This document shows, piece by piece, positions 15,841-25,076 of a DNA stretch of 64,000 nucleotides (positions within the stretch are counted from its first letter, which is position 1; every line of letters starts with the position of its first letter). The notes beneath the pieces were generated by a model that searched no databases, was not told the DNA's origin, and saw only the letters and a list, made by a program, of their open reading frames with translations. Position numbers and translations under genes: made by a program. Source of the stretch: Lewinellaceae bacterium (GTDB taxonomy: Bacteria > Bacteroidota > Bacteroidia > Chitinophagales > Saprospiraceae); NCBI GenBank assembly GCA_020636435.1, contig JACJXX010000002.1, positions 1,674,001-1,738,000 of the forward strand. Reading direction: 5' to 3'.

Positions 15841-17520
15841 ATGATCTACAAAAGCCTGCTTCCCGCCCTCCTGGCCGCCCTTTTTACCTTCCACATCCAC
15901 GCCCAGACCCTCGGCGTCATCCAATACGAGGAAGGCGCCCTGGAAGGCTATACTTTCTTCTCCCCCTTTTCCGGCACGAAGGCCTACCTCATCGACAACT
16001 GCGGCCGCCTGGTCAACCAATGGGACCGCAGCGCCCCGCCCGGCCTGTCGGCCTACTTCCTGGACAACGGGCTGATGTTGCGCACCTACAAACCAGCCCC
16101 GGAGGGCCCGTTCACCTCCGCCAGCAATTCAGGCGGGCTGGAATTGGTAGACTGGGACAACAACACCGTCTGGGCCTACGAATTCAACACCTCCACCTGG
16201 ATTTCCCATCACGACGCCGTATACATGCCCAACGGCCACCTCCTGGTGCTTACCTGGGATTTGGTGTACACCGAAGAACTGGTCGAACTGGGCAGAGACC
16301 CCAACGAAATTGCCCCGCAGGGCTTTATGTGGTCGGAGCGCATCATCGAAGTGGAACCGGTGGGCGCCAACGACATAAACATCGTCTGGCAATGGGAGAT
16401 CAAAGACCACTACATTCAGGACTTTGACCCCACCAAACTCAACTACGGCGTGGTATCCGAGTACCCTGAGCGGTTCGACATCAACCTGCCCGAGCTCAAC
16501 AGCTCCAACTCCAATTCTACCCGCGACTGGAACCACTTCAATTCCATCGACTACCACCCGGAGCTCGACCAAATCCTGATCAGCACCCGCAACTCCGATG
16601 AAATCTGGATTCTCGACCACAGCACCACCATTGAAGAGGCTGCCTCCCACAGCGGCGGCCGCTACGGCAAGGGTGGCGACATCCTCTACCGCTGGGGCAA
16701 CGCTTCGGCTTACGGCCGGGCGCCGGTCAGCGAGCAGAAGCTGTTCGGCCAGCATGGCGTGCACTGGATCCGGGAGGGGCTGCCCGGCGCCGGAAAAATC
16801 CTGATCTACAACAACGGCAACGGCCGCCCTGGGCCCGACTTCTCCACGGTGGAGATTCTCGTGCCGCCGCAGGACAGCCTGGGTTTCTACACCATCCCGG
16901 AGGAAAGCCCCATTGGACCCGATTTGCCAGAATGGGTGTACGGCGACCAGCCCGGCGAGACGTTCTACTCCGCCTACCTGTCCAACGCCCAGCGCCTGCC
17001 CAACGGCAACACCCTGATCAACGCCGGCTCGCCGGGCATGATCTTCGAGATCGACCCGGAGCGGAATGTTGTTTGGAAGTATTTCATCCCCCTGTTCGGC
17101 GATTCCCCGGCCACCCAGGGAGGGAGCGTTAACAACAACGGCAACTTCCGGGCTTACAAGTTTGGCGCGGATTATCCGGGCTTTGAGGGCAAAGACCTGA
17201 CCGCAGGATCGACCATCGAGTTGGGGGAAAACCCATTGGGCTGCCCCCTGGCAGTGGGGGTTGATGAGCCGGCAAAGAAGCAATTGGAGATAGAAATGAC
17301 TTACCTGCCTGCCAGCCGGTCAGTGCGGGTGCATAACCCCGGCCGTTTCGTCCTTACCTTGTCGCTCGTGGATGCAACCGGCCGCCGTCAATTTGTGGGG
17401 CAAACCGATGGGGAAGAAACTTCCCTGGCCATTCCCGATATTGGGCAGGGCCTCTATTTCGTCCAGGCCATGGACGATAAAGGGAAAAGAACGAGTAAGA
17501 AGATATGGGTAACAGAATAG
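15841..17520 (+). CDS. Secreted arylsulfotransferase-like protein with T9SS sorting domain
   Basis: The protein has 559 residues. ATG 15841 starts a signal peptide ending 'FHIHAQ'. The body is a six-bladed propeller of the aryl-sulfate sulfotransferase superfamily: 'AYLIDNCGRLVNQWD', 'WISHHDAVYMPNGHLLVL', 'DWNHFNSIDYHPELDQILIS', 'GQHGVHWI', 'NAQRLPNGNTLINAGSPGMI'. Conserved His residues in these blades fit the active-site arrangement of the family, which moves sulfate between phenols. The last 80 residues form a type IX secretion sorting domain ending 'GKRTSKKIWVTE'. It is probably surface-bound or released. Enzymatic activity is not assured. Confidence 0.85.
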   Translation: MIYKSLLPALLAALFTFHIHAQTLGVIQYEEGALEGYTFFSPFSGTKAYLIDNCGRLVNQWDRSAPPGLSAYFLDNGLMLRTYKPAPEGPFTSASNSGGLELVDWDNNTVWAYEFNTSTWISHHDAVYMPNGHLLVLTWDLVYTEELVELGRDPNEIAPQGFMWSERIIEVEPVGANDINIVWQWEIKDHYIQDFDPTKLNYGVVSEYPERFDINLPELNSSNSNSTRDWNHFNSIDYHPELDQILISTRNSDEIWILDHSTTIEEAASHSGGRYGKGGDILYRWGNASAYGRAPVSEQKLFGQHGVHWIREGLPGAGKILIYNNGNGRPGPDFSTVEILVPPQDSLGFYTIPEESPIGPDLPEWVYGDQPGETFYSAYLSNAQRLPNGNTLINAGSPGMIFEIDPERNVVWKYFIPLFGDSPATQGGSVNNNGNFRAYKFGADYPGFEGKDLTAGSTIELGENPLGCPLAVGVDEPAKKQLEIEMTYLPASRSVRVHNPGRFVLTLSLVDATGRRQFVGQTDGEETSLAIPDIGQGLYFVQAMDDKGKRTSKKIWVTE

Positions 17521-17552
17521 AAAATACTACTAGTCGGTACAATTCATACAAC

Positions 17553-18839
17553 ATGAAAAAATGTTTGATTTTTCTATCCCTGCTTGCTTCTTGCCAGCCG
17601 AAGCCAGTTGATCATGCCCCTGGCCAGCAGGGCCTTTACGCCGGCACATTTGAATTTGGCAATTTCGCCATGGACTTTGATGTCGAATTGAAGAAAGATT
17701 CACTGGATTGGATCGCCTCCTTTACCTGCCTGGAGCAAAATGCTTACCAGATACCCTTCCGAGTGGTGAAAGTGGCGGAAGACTCAGCGCATTTTCAGTT
17801 GCAGAGCGACTTGTATACCTATTATTTCGATGCCCGGTTCGACGCCGATGGCCAGGGTCTGAAGGGCAGCCTGAGGGTAGATACCGTAGCTGGCCCATTT
17901 TCCCTGGCTAAGGCTGCCGGCCAACCTTCGGAAGCTATAAAAAGCGAAGAAGTTTCCTTCGAATCGAACGGGCTGTTATTGAAAGGTACGGTTTGGAAGC
18001 CGGCCCAAAGCAATGGCCACGGCCTCTATTTTGTCACCTCCTCGGGAGGCTCTGACAGAGGGGGATCAAGAGCCGAGGCCATCTATTTTGCCCGGCAAGG
18101 CTATACCACCTTTCACTTTGATAAAAGAGGCACCGGGGAATCAGAAGGCAGCTGGGAATCGACGTCTATTGAAACGCTGGCATCGGACGACATCAACGGC
18201 ATTCGCTTTTTTGCCGAAAAAACGGCCATCCCCCTTTCCCGCATCGGCATCAAAGGCAGCAGCCAGGGTGGGACAAAAGTGCCGTACATCCTCAACCGCA
18301 TCAAAGAGCTCGAATACGGGGTGGCGGTCAGTTGCCCGGGCAGCACGCTACTGGAGAGCGACCTGAATTACTGGAAAAACAGCAATCGGGATAACATCGC
18401 TCCAGAAGATTTGGAGCAAGCCGCCCAATTGCAAAAAAGCGCTTTTGAACGGCTGGCGGGCCTCGTTGCCAAAGAGGAATTGAGGAAAAGGTTGGCACCC
18501 CATGAAAATGCTCCCTGGATCGAGTATGTTTGGATACCCGATTGGGAGGCGAAAACAGACAGTGCGTTGCTCTTTACACCTGTACCCTCTTTCGAACAGG
18601 TGCAGCAGCCGGTGCTGGTTGTACAGGGAATGTCGGATGTCATTATCCCTTCCAACAGTTGGGAGGTCATTGAACAGGCGCTGGCCAAGGCCGGCAATCA
18701 AAGCTACAGCATTGTGAAAATCCCAAACGCATCCCATTCCATGTACGATGAAGGAGATTCCGATTTCCCTTATTTTGCCAAACTGGAATCCAGTTATTTG
18801 CCCACACTTTCAAACTGGATCAACCGTCAAACTCAGTAA
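17553..18839 (+). CDS. Alpha/beta-hydrolase lipoprotein
   Basis: The protein has 428 residues. ATG 17553 gives a lipoprotein signal (lipobox 'LLASC'). After an N-terminal beta domain (about 25-130), an alpha/beta-hydrolase fold follows: oxyanion strand 'GLYFVTSSGGSDRGG', 'GYTTFHFDKRGTGESEG', nucleophile elbow 'GSSQGG', acid 'VQGMSDVIIP' and catalytic His in 'PNASHSMYDE'. The triad is complete. Related enzymes are peptidases or esterases. It starts 32 bp after the arylsulfotransferase-like gene and is followed 12 bp later by the monooxygenase-like gene, so the three may be cotranscribed. Confidence 0.88.
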   Translation: MKKCLIFLSLLASCQPKPVDHAPGQQGLYAGTFEFGNFAMDFDVELKKDSLDWIASFTCLEQNAYQIPFRVVKVAEDSAHFQLQSDLYTYYFDARFDADGQGLKGSLRVDTVAGPFSLAKAAGQPSEAIKSEEVSFESNGLLLKGTVWKPAQSNGHGLYFVTSSGGSDRGGSRAEAIYFARQGYTTFHFDKRGTGESEGSWESTSIETLASDDINGIRFFAEKTAIPLSRIGIKGSSQGGTKVPYILNRIKELEYGVAVSCPGSTLLESDLNYWKNSNRDNIAPEDLEQAAQLQKSAFERLAGLVAKEELRKRLAPHENAPWIEYVWIPDWEAKTDSALLFTPVPSFEQVQQPVLVVQGMSDVIIPSNSWEVIEQALAKAGNQSYSIVKIPNASHSMYDEGDSDFPYFAKLESSYLPTLSNWINRQTQ

Positions 18840-18851
18840 AAAACGATAAAC

Positions 18852-19157
18852 ATGAACAAATACGGACTCTACGGAAAACTGAAAGCCCAGCCTGGAAAAG
18901 GCGGCGAGCTGGCCGCCATCTTACTGGAAGCTGCGGAGCTGGTGCGCCATGCCCGGGGCTGCCACATTTACCTCATCGGCAAAGACGCTCAGGATGGCGA
19001 CACCATCTGGGTCACCGAAGTGTGGGACAGCAAGCAGGACCACGACGATTCCCTGAAGGCGGACGCCGTCCGCCAGCTGATCGGCCGGGCCATGCCCCTG
19101 CTCGACGGCCGGCCGGAAGGGGGGACGGAGCTGGAGGTGCTGGGGGGGGTGTATTAG
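18852..19157 (+). CDS. Antibiotic biosynthesis monooxygenase (ABM)-type protein
   Basis: The protein has 101 residues. It is a ferredoxin-like dimeric alpha/beta barrel: 'KYGLYGKLKAQPGKGGELAAIL', 'GCHIYLIGKD', 'TIWVTEVWDSKQDHDDSL'. Relatives (YgiN type) oxidise quinols or polyketides without cofactors, or act as small stress proteins. It is cytosolic, and overlaps no gene. Its 12-bp distance from the hydrolase suggests one transcript. Confidence 0.85.
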   Translation: MNKYGLYGKLKAQPGKGGELAAILLEAAELVRHARGCHIYLIGKDAQDGDTIWVTEVWDSKQDHDDSLKADAVRQLIGRAMPLLDGRPEGGTELEVLGGVY

Positions 19158-19164
19158 AGAGGAG

Positions 19165-19255
19165 TGTTTCAGTGTTGCAGTGTTTCAGTGGTTCAGTGTT
19201 GCAGTGTTGCAGTGTATCAACTTTAAAATTTCGCGGTTTCGCGGTTCTGCATTTT
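19165..19255. repeat. Short-period tandem repeats (GTGTTTCAGTGTTGCA; CGCGGTTT)
   Basis: About six units of GTTGCAGT/GTTTCAGT at 19165-19215 are followed by CGCGGTTTCGCGGTT. It is simple-sequence DNA between two genes, without coding potential. Confidence 0.6.
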
Positions 19256-19329
19256 GCGGTTATTTCCCCTTCGGCGGATAAATGCAGCAGCCGCCTTTTT
19301 CCTATCTTGCAGTTTTCACAACCCACGTT

Positions 19330-20373
19330 ATGCCTTTCATCGACTTCGCCGCCATCATCAGGGAGGCCTGGATGGCTTACGACAGCAGCCGGGAGATCGC
19401 CCGCATCAACGATATCAGCGCCCAGGTATCGACCAACCACGTATACCAGATCACGCTGCGGGACAAAAGCATCATCATTGGCAAGCTGTCTTATTTCGGG
19501 AAGTACGAGTACTTTGTGGAAGACCACACCATCATCAACTCTCTTTCGAACAACCTGCCCGCCCCCTTCGAGCATTTTCTGGCCCGCTCCCTGATGAAGG
19601 GCAACTCGCTCTTCGTCCACCGCCATCAAAGCGAGGTGATCGACGCCTGGGTCGTCTTTTACCGGCCGATAAAGATCAGGAACCGGCCCCCAAAGAGGTT
19701 CAATCAGGAGCAGATCGTGAAGCTGGCAGAGCAGTTTGCCCTCTTCCACCAGTCCTGCCACGCTATCCGGCATACCGTGCCGCCTTCTTCCAAAACACTG
19801 GAAGTAGACATCCACCACCTGCTGGAGATCATGAATACGGAGGTGGGGCGCCACGAGTACCGCCTGCACGAAGGCCTGATCCGGGATCAGGCGGAGCGCT
19901 TTTTCGAAAATATGGAAAGGCTGAAGGCCAACCAATTTGACAAAATCCCCGTCTTTGTCGACTGGAACATCGGCAACTTTTCCCTCACCTCTTCCTTTAA
20001 ATTGTTCTCCCGCTGGGACTACGACTGGTTCCGCGTAAGCAGCCGCATGATGGATTTTTACTTCATCAGCCGGATCGTCTCCGATATCGGCGACCGAACG
20101 GTGTTTACTTACAACATCGGCCCGCTGATGGAAGAGCGGTTTATCCTGTTCCTGAAAACTTACCACCAGATTTTTCCCTTTTCTGCAGAGGAAATCCAAT
20201 TCCTGAAGGAAGTGTACCGCTTTTTCCTGCTCAACTACGTCATCAAGGACGGGCGGTACTTTTTCCACGAAATATTCGCCACCAAGCTCCAGAAGGAAGC
20301 CTACGAGGCCCACCTGCCCTCTATCGAGCGGGAGTTTGACGCAGGCATCCTCTTAAAAGCTCTCAACCTGTAA
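19330..20373 (+). CDS. Aminoglycoside-phosphotransferase/choline-kinase-like protein
   Basis: The protein has 347 residues from ATG 19330 (an upstream in-frame start adds 16 residues). The order of features fits a protein-kinase-like small-molecule kinase: N-lobe strands 'VYQITLRDKSIIIGKLS' and 'YEYFVEDHTIINSLSNNL', a catalytic-loop equivalent 'IPVFVDWNIGNFSL' (Asp and Asn in place) and a metal-binding equivalent 'FSRWDYDWFRVSSRMMDFYF'. Relatives phosphorylate hydroxyls of sugars, choline or similar. The HAD gene starts 5 bp after it, so a kinase/phosphatase pair on one metabolite is plausible. Sequence similarity to the family is weak. Confidence 0.6.
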   Translation: MPFIDFAAIIREAWMAYDSSREIARINDISAQVSTNHVYQITLRDKSIIIGKLSYFGKYEYFVEDHTIINSLSNNLPAPFEHFLARSLMKGNSLFVHRHQSEVIDAWVVFYRPIKIRNRPPKRFNQEQIVKLAEQFALFHQSCHAIRHTVPPSSKTLEVDIHHLLEIMNTEVGRHEYRLHEGLIRDQAERFFENMERLKANQFDKIPVFVDWNIGNFSLTSSFKLFSRWDYDWFRVSSRMMDFYFISRIVSDIGDRTVFTYNIGPLMEERFILFLKTYHQIFPFSAEEIQFLKEVYRFFLLNYVIKDGRYFFHEIFATKLQKEAYEAHLPSIEREFDAGILLKALNL

Positions 20374-20378
20374 AGGCC

Positions 20379-21227
20379 ATGGAAATACAGTCATTCTACA
20401 ACATCGTCGAACCGTTCAAAGCCGTCTTCCTGGATTCCTACGGCGTGCTGAAGAACCACCGCGGCCTGATCGCAGGCGTACAACAGACCGTCGACTTTAT
20501 CCGGGAGCGGGGCATCGCCCTGCGCATTCTCACCAACGACGCCTCCCGCAGCCAGCACGAGCAGTTCGCCGCCTTCCGCAAGCTCGGCTTGCAGGGCATC
20601 GAAGAAGAGGAGATCATCACCTCGGGCATGCTGGCCAAGCAGTACCTGCAGCACAAGGTGAGAAGCGGCAAGGTGGCCTACCTGGGCACGGAAAGCGCCG
20701 CCAGCTACATCCTGGAGTCGGGCAACACCTCCATCCCCGCCCGCGAGGTGGACCTGGAAAATGCCGACGAGATCGACGCCTTTGTCTTCCTGGACGACGA
20801 GGGCTTCGACTGGAACCGCGACATCAACACCACCGTCAACCTGCTGCGCCGCAAAACCATGCCGGTCATCGTCGCCAATTCCGACAAGCTCTACCCGGTC
20901 TCTAAAAACGACGTGGCCCTGGCCACCGGCAGCGTCGCCCAACTGGTGGAGAACATCCTCAACCGCTCCTTCATCCACTTCGGCAAACCGGATTCCCAGA
21001 TGTTCATGTACGCCTTCGACCACCTGAATCAGCAAGGGAAGCCATACGGCAAAGACGACATCCTGATGGTGGGCGATACCCTGCACACCGACATCCTGGG
21101 CGGCAACAAATTCGGGCTGAAGACCACGCTCGTGTTGTCGGGCAATACCAGCGCGCGCAATGCCGGCCTGCTGATCAGCGCTACGGGGATCATTCCGGAT
21201 TATATTTGTGATTCTATTGTGGGATAG
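20379..21227 (+). CDS. HAD-superfamily IIA hydrolase with altered catalytic motif
   Basis: The protein has 282 residues. NagD-like (HAD-IIA) layout: motif I 'AVFLDSYGVLKNHRGLIAG', motif II 'LRILTNDASRS', a C2-type cap, then 'FGKPDSQMF' (Lys) and motif IV 'ILMVGDTLHTDILGGNKFG'. The nucleophile Asp is present, but the Asp two residues later, which normally acts as general acid, is Tyr (DSY instead of DxD). Some HAD-IIA families carry Trp or Tyr there. It likely acts on a phosphorylated small molecule in the cytosol, perhaps the product of the kinase-like gene 5 bp upstream. Confidence 0.85.
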   Translation: MEIQSFYNIVEPFKAVFLDSYGVLKNHRGLIAGVQQTVDFIRERGIALRILTNDASRSQHEQFAAFRKLGLQGIEEEEIITSGMLAKQYLQHKVRSGKVAYLGTESAASYILESGNTSIPAREVDLENADEIDAFVFLDDEGFDWNRDINTTVNLLRRKTMPVIVANSDKLYPVSKNDVALATGSVAQLVENILNRSFIHFGKPDSQMFMYAFDHLNQQGKPYGKDDILMVGDTLHTDILGGNKFGLKTTLVLSGNTSARNAGLLISATGIIPDYICDSIVG

Positions 21228-21272
21228 GATTGACAAGTTTACCCATTCGGGTTCAATGTTTAACGATGGCTA

Positions 21273-22658
21273 TTAGTCCTCCCCGCCTACCGCCGCCATC
21301 TCCACCTCTTCCGCCCGAACCGCTACATCCAGCTTATTGCGCATTTCTATCCGCAGGTAGGCGTAGGTCACTGCTGCGGCCAGCACATCGGAAACGGGGA
21401 AGGCGTACCAGATGCCGTCCAGCCCAAAGAAGCGGGGCAGAAGCAGCACGAAGGGAATGAGGAAAAAGCCCTGCTTGGTGAGGGTGAGAAACAAGGCGGG
21501 CCTGGCCTTTCCGATGGCCTGGAAGTAGGCCGCTCCGACCAGTTGCACGGTGATGAGGGGCGTAGCGAGAAAGGCAAGGATCAGGGCAGAAGGGGCCTGC
21601 GCCAGCAATTCCGGGTCGTTGGTGAACAGGCTGACAATCTGGGTGGAAAATAAGATGATGCAGGTAAAAAGCCCCATGGCGATAAGGGTGCCGGAGCGGA
21701 TGGAGTAATTGATGATATTCCGGACGCGGCCCCACTTTTTGGCGCCGTAGTTGTACCCGGCGATGGGCAGAAAGCCCTGGGTAATGCCCAGCACCGGGAA
21801 GTTGGCGAACATCATCACCCGGTTGATGACGCCATAGATGGCCACTGCCAGTTCGTTTCCGTATTGAAACAAAGAATGGTTGAGCACGATGCTCAACAGG
21901 CTGATGGTGCCCTGCCGGGCGAGGGTCACAAAACCGATGCTGAAGATTTCCTGCACCAGGGGCCACTCCAGGATCATGCTGCTGCGGAACAGGCGCAGCT
22001 CCGAACGGCCGGAAAAGAAAAACCAGAGGGCAAAGAAAGCGCTCAGGTAGTAAGAGATGGTGGTAGCCCAGGCGGCGCCCGCCAGCCCCATGTCCAGCCA
22101 GATAATGAGAATGGGATCCAGGATGAGGTTGGCAACGGCCGGGACCATCATGGTGAGCATGGCCATCTTGGGGCGGCCTTCGGCCCGCATCACGTTGTTG
22201 GACATCATGGCCCAGGCCAGGCCAGGCACGCCGATGAGGATGATGTCGAAGTATACCTTTGCCGGGGCCATGATGTCGCCGTTGGCGCCGAACAGCGCCA
22301 GAAGGGGTTCTTTGAAAAAGGAGCCGGCCAGCAACACGGCCATCACAATCAAAATCGTCAGGCTGGCCATATTGCCGAAGCTGTGGCAGGCCTTGCGGTT
22401 GTCTTCCGCTCCCAGGGCGCGCGAAATGATGGAACTGCCGCCCACGCCGATCGCCATGCCAATGCTGGAGATGAAAAAGGTGATGGGCATGACTACCGTG
22501 ATAGCGGCAATACCCAAGGTGCCGACAAAACGCCCGACGAAAATGGTGTCGACAATAAAGTAGACCGACATCACCAGGATGCCCACCGAGGCAGGGATGG
22601 CCATCTTGGCCAGCAGTTGGCCCATGGGCTTGGTTCCGAGTTCCTGAGCGTGGTTCAT
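21273..22658 (-). CDS. MATE-family efflux transporter
   Basis: The protein has 461 residues, starting at the Met of 'MNHAQELGTKPMGQLL' (22658); a longer frame adds 17 residues from simple-sequence DNA. Twelve membrane helices in two homologous halves are apparent, e.g. 'FVGRFVGTLGIAAITVVMPI', 'GGSSIISRALGAED', 'GQGFLP'-type 'ITQGFLPIAGYNYGAK'. MATE proteins export drugs and metabolites in exchange for Na+ or H+ across the inner membrane. It converges on the HAD gene. The substrate cannot be predicted. Confidence 0.92.
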   Translation of the reverse strand: MNHAQELGTKPMGQLLAKMAIPASVGILVMSVYFIVDTIFVGRFVGTLGIAAITVVMPITFFISSIGMAIGVGGSSIISRALGAEDNRKACHSFGNMASLTILIVMAVLLAGSFFKEPLLALFGANGDIMAPAKVYFDIILIGVPGLAWAMMSNNVMRAEGRPKMAMLTMMVPAVANLILDPILIIWLDMGLAGAAWATTISYYLSAFFALWFFFSGRSELRLFRSSMILEWPLVQEIFSIGFVTLARQGTISLLSIVLNHSLFQYGNELAVAIYGVINRVMMFANFPVLGITQGFLPIAGYNYGAKKWGRVRNIINYSIRSGTLIAMGLFTCIILFSTQIVSLFTNDPELLAQAPSALILAFLATPLITVQLVGAAYFQAIGKARPALFLTLTKQGFFLIPFVLLLPRFFGLDGIWYAFPVSDVLAAAVTYAYLRIEMRNKLDVAVRAEEVEMAAVGGED

Positions 22659-22742
22659 GTAGAGTGAATGAGTGATTGAATGAAGGAGTGAATAGGCTAA
22701 TGTTGTCAAGTGATGGGACTGTTCAAAAAACTATGAACTTGG

Positions 22743-22865
22743 GGTACCGTTCTAATGATGGACAGCCAGGTGGTGCTTCGTACACCGTACACAGCCACTA
22801 GCCAACTTGGACCCGTACACCGTACACAACCCCGGCAGCTATTGTCCAACGCTAGACGGGTAGCC
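22743..22865 (+). mobile_element. GGCTACC-family MITE copy C (without nested insertions)
   Basis: It runs from GGTACCGTTCTAATG to GCTAGACGGGTAGCC. Compared with copies A and B it lacks both the 26-nt GC hairpin (CGTACAC is joined directly to CGTACACAG) and the CTCAGTCGAACG segment, so it serves as the empty-site reference. No target duplication is visible. Confidence 0.7.
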
Positions 22866-22973
22866 AACCTTAAACACAGAACTCTGAACACTCCCCCACT
22901 GATGTCGGCCGGCGATTCTCGCCTACCCTGCTTTGACACTCGCCTGTCGACTATCACGACAAGAGTCCCCAAA

Positions 22974-23498
22974 TTACACTTTATTTATAGGTTCCATTTT
23001 CAACCCCCAGCTATATACCGCCCCCATCACTGCCAGCCAGAAGCAGGCAAACAGCTCCGGCCTTGCAAAAGCTTCGCCCGCTTCCTCAAAACCACCCAGC
23101 GCCGGAAGAATGCTGCCCAAAACGACAGCCAGCAGGACGGACGGCCAGGAAAGCCCATAGGCAGCGAAGACCATAACGGTCAGCGGAGCGGCGCAACTGA
23201 AGCCCAGCAAAAGGCCGAATTTCATGCCCGCCAGCCCGGTTCCCTCAGGCCCCCAGGCGAAAAGCAGGAGCAAAGCCCCAGCCATGGAAACGGTAGCAAA
23301 AAGGGTGTTGAGCATCACCCCCCGTATCTTTTCACCCCTGCTTTCGAAGTTGGCCAACGAGAAAGGCAACCCGAAAACAAGGCCGGGAAGCAAAACGCCC
23401 GCCAGCCCTAAATGTTCATGCAAAGATAATCGAACAGTAAGCCAGCCCGCCATCAGGATGCTGAAAAAAACCAGAGAAATTCGCCGGTAGTTATTCAT
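22974..23498 (-). CDS. Multi-pass membrane protein, function unknown
   Basis: The protein has 174 residues. Five to six hydrophobic helices cover most of its length ('LVFFSILMAGWLTVRLSL', 'LAGVLLPGLVFGLPFSL', 'VSMAGALLLLFAWG', 'CAAPLTVMVFAAYG', 'VLLAVVLGSILPALGG', 'ELFACFWLAVMGAVYSWG'). There is no signal peptide distinct from the first helix and no conserved motif that I know. It is divergent from the histidine kinase gene at 23591, with 92 bp between. Confidence 0.7.
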   Translation of the reverse strand: MNNYRRISLVFFSILMAGWLTVRLSLHEHLGLAGVLLPGLVFGLPFSLANFESRGEKIRGVMLNTLFATVSMAGALLLLFAWGPEGTGLAGMKFGLLLGFSCAAPLTVMVFAAYGLSWPSVLLAVVLGSILPALGGFEEAGEAFARPELFACFWLAVMGAVYSWGLKMEPINKV

Positions 23499-23590
23499 GA
23501 AATTGAAAACGTCCGTATTATGGATACGGTTCTATACAACTATTTTTTACCCTGGTTGTATATTCATACTGTAAACACTCCAATCGGCAC

Positions 23591-25015
23591 ATGAAAATCT
23601 TACCCAAAACCCCGGAGCTGCTCTCCACCCTCCAGTCCTTCGAAACCTTCGAAGGGATCAGCGCTGAAGCGCTGCAGTGGATGATCGATCAGTCGGAATA
23701 CAAATTTTACGACACGGGCGAGAACCTCTTTCAACCCGGCCAGGCCGTAGACCACATGCAGATCATCCTGCAGGGGCGCTACGTAGTGCGTTTCGAGCAA
23801 AAGGGAGAAACCCGCGAACTCGGCGTTTGGGAAGCCGGATACATCACCGGCGTGCTGCCCTTTTCCCGCATGAAAGAAGCCCGCGCTACCGGGCAGGCGC
23901 TGGAACCGGCCTACACGCTGGAACTCCACAAAAAGCACTTCGTGGAAATGGTCAACGTCAGCTACGAGCTGACCCAGGCCCTGGTGGCGGTGATGAGCGA
24001 CCGGGTGCGCGATTTCACCACCATGCAATTCCAAAACGAAAAACTCATGGCCCTGGGCAAACTCAGCGCCGGCCTGGCCCACGAGCTCAACAACCCGGCT
24101 TCGGCTATGGTCCGCAATGCGGAGGAGTTGTACAAAAAGGTCCACGCTTCGCCCGAAAAGTTCAAGTCCGTCATCACCATGCGCATCACCCCGGAGCAGA
24201 CCGACCAGGTGAACGACATCTTGTTTGAGCGGATCAAAAAGGCCAAAGAAGTGGACCTCTCCCTCATGGAACGGGAAGAACAGATGGACGACATCACCGA
24301 CTGGCTCGAGGATCATGCCATTGAAAACGGAGAAGACATCGCGGAAACTTTTGTCGACTTCGGAGTGACCGTGAACGACCTGGACAACATCCACGACATC
24401 GTGGGAGACGACCCCACCGGCCCCATCATGTGGTGGCTGGAAAGCACCCTCAGCCTGGAAAACCTGGTCAGCGAAATACAGGAGGCCTCCAACCGCATCA
24501 GCAAGCTGGTAAAGTCGATCAAAGATTATTCCCACATGGACCGCGGCGTAACCATGGAATCCGTCGACATCCACGAAGGCCTGCGCTCCACTCTGGTCAT
24601 GCTCAAACACAAATTCAAGTCGAAAAATATCGAGCTGGTGAAAAACCTGGCGCCGGAGCTGCCAAAAGTCCAAGGTTTTGCCGGCGAGCTCAACCAGGTG
24701 TGGACCAACCTGATCGTCAACGCCATCGACGCCATGGAACCAGGCGGCGCCCTGACCGTGCATACCTTCCCGGAGCGCGAGTACGTGCGCGTCGACATTA
24801 CCGATAATGGCTCCGGCATACCCGAAGACATCCAAACCCGTATCTTCGAACCCTTCTTTACCACCAAAGCCATGGGAGAAGGCACCGGCATGGGCTTGGA
24901 TATCGTCAAGAAGATCATGAACCGCCACAAGGCGGAAATCGAGGTGGAATCCCGGCCGGGCAAAACGACGTTTAGTTTGTGCTTTCCGGCGCACCAATCG
25001 GGTGTAAATGTGTAA
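23591..25015 (+). CDS. Cyclic-nucleotide-binding-domain histidine kinase
   Basis: The protein has 474 residues. The N-terminal 130 residues form a CRP-like cNMP-binding barrel ('YKFYDTGENLFQPGQAVDHM'..'GVWEAGYITGVLPFS'). A long helical region with H box 'LSAGLAHELNNPASAM' follows, then an HATPase ('NQVWTNLIVNAIDAM', 'DITDNGSGIP', 'TGMGLDIVKKIM'). There is no membrane segment, so it is a cytosolic sensor. The next gene, 61 bp downstream, encodes its probable receiver partner fused to a flavoprotein, which points to redox or second-messenger control. Confidence 0.9.
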   Translation: MKILPKTPELLSTLQSFETFEGISAEALQWMIDQSEYKFYDTGENLFQPGQAVDHMQIILQGRYVVRFEQKGETRELGVWEAGYITGVLPFSRMKEARATGQALEPAYTLELHKKHFVEMVNVSYELTQALVAVMSDRVRDFTTMQFQNEKLMALGKLSAGLAHELNNPASAMVRNAEELYKKVHASPEKFKSVITMRITPEQTDQVNDILFERIKKAKEVDLSLMEREEQMDDITDWLEDHAIENGEDIAETFVDFGVTVNDLDNIHDIVGDDPTGPIMWWLESTLSLENLVSEIQEASNRISKLVKSIKDYSHMDRGVTMESVDIHEGLRSTLVMLKHKFKSKNIELVKNLAPELPKVQGFAGELNQVWTNLIVNAIDAMEPGGALTVHTFPEREYVRVDITDNGSGIPEDIQTRIFEPFFTTKAMGEGTGMGLDIVKKIMNRHKAEIEVESRPGKTTFSLCFPAHQSGVNV

Positions 25016-25076
25016 GTGTGAAAATGTGTAAAAGGGCAGTGGCTTGGCCGCTAACCCATTACCAATCAACCAATCC

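Noticed and set aside
16129..17283. Minus-strand frame of 384 codons
   Set aside because: Shadow of the arylsulfotransferase-like gene; no signal peptide or motif.
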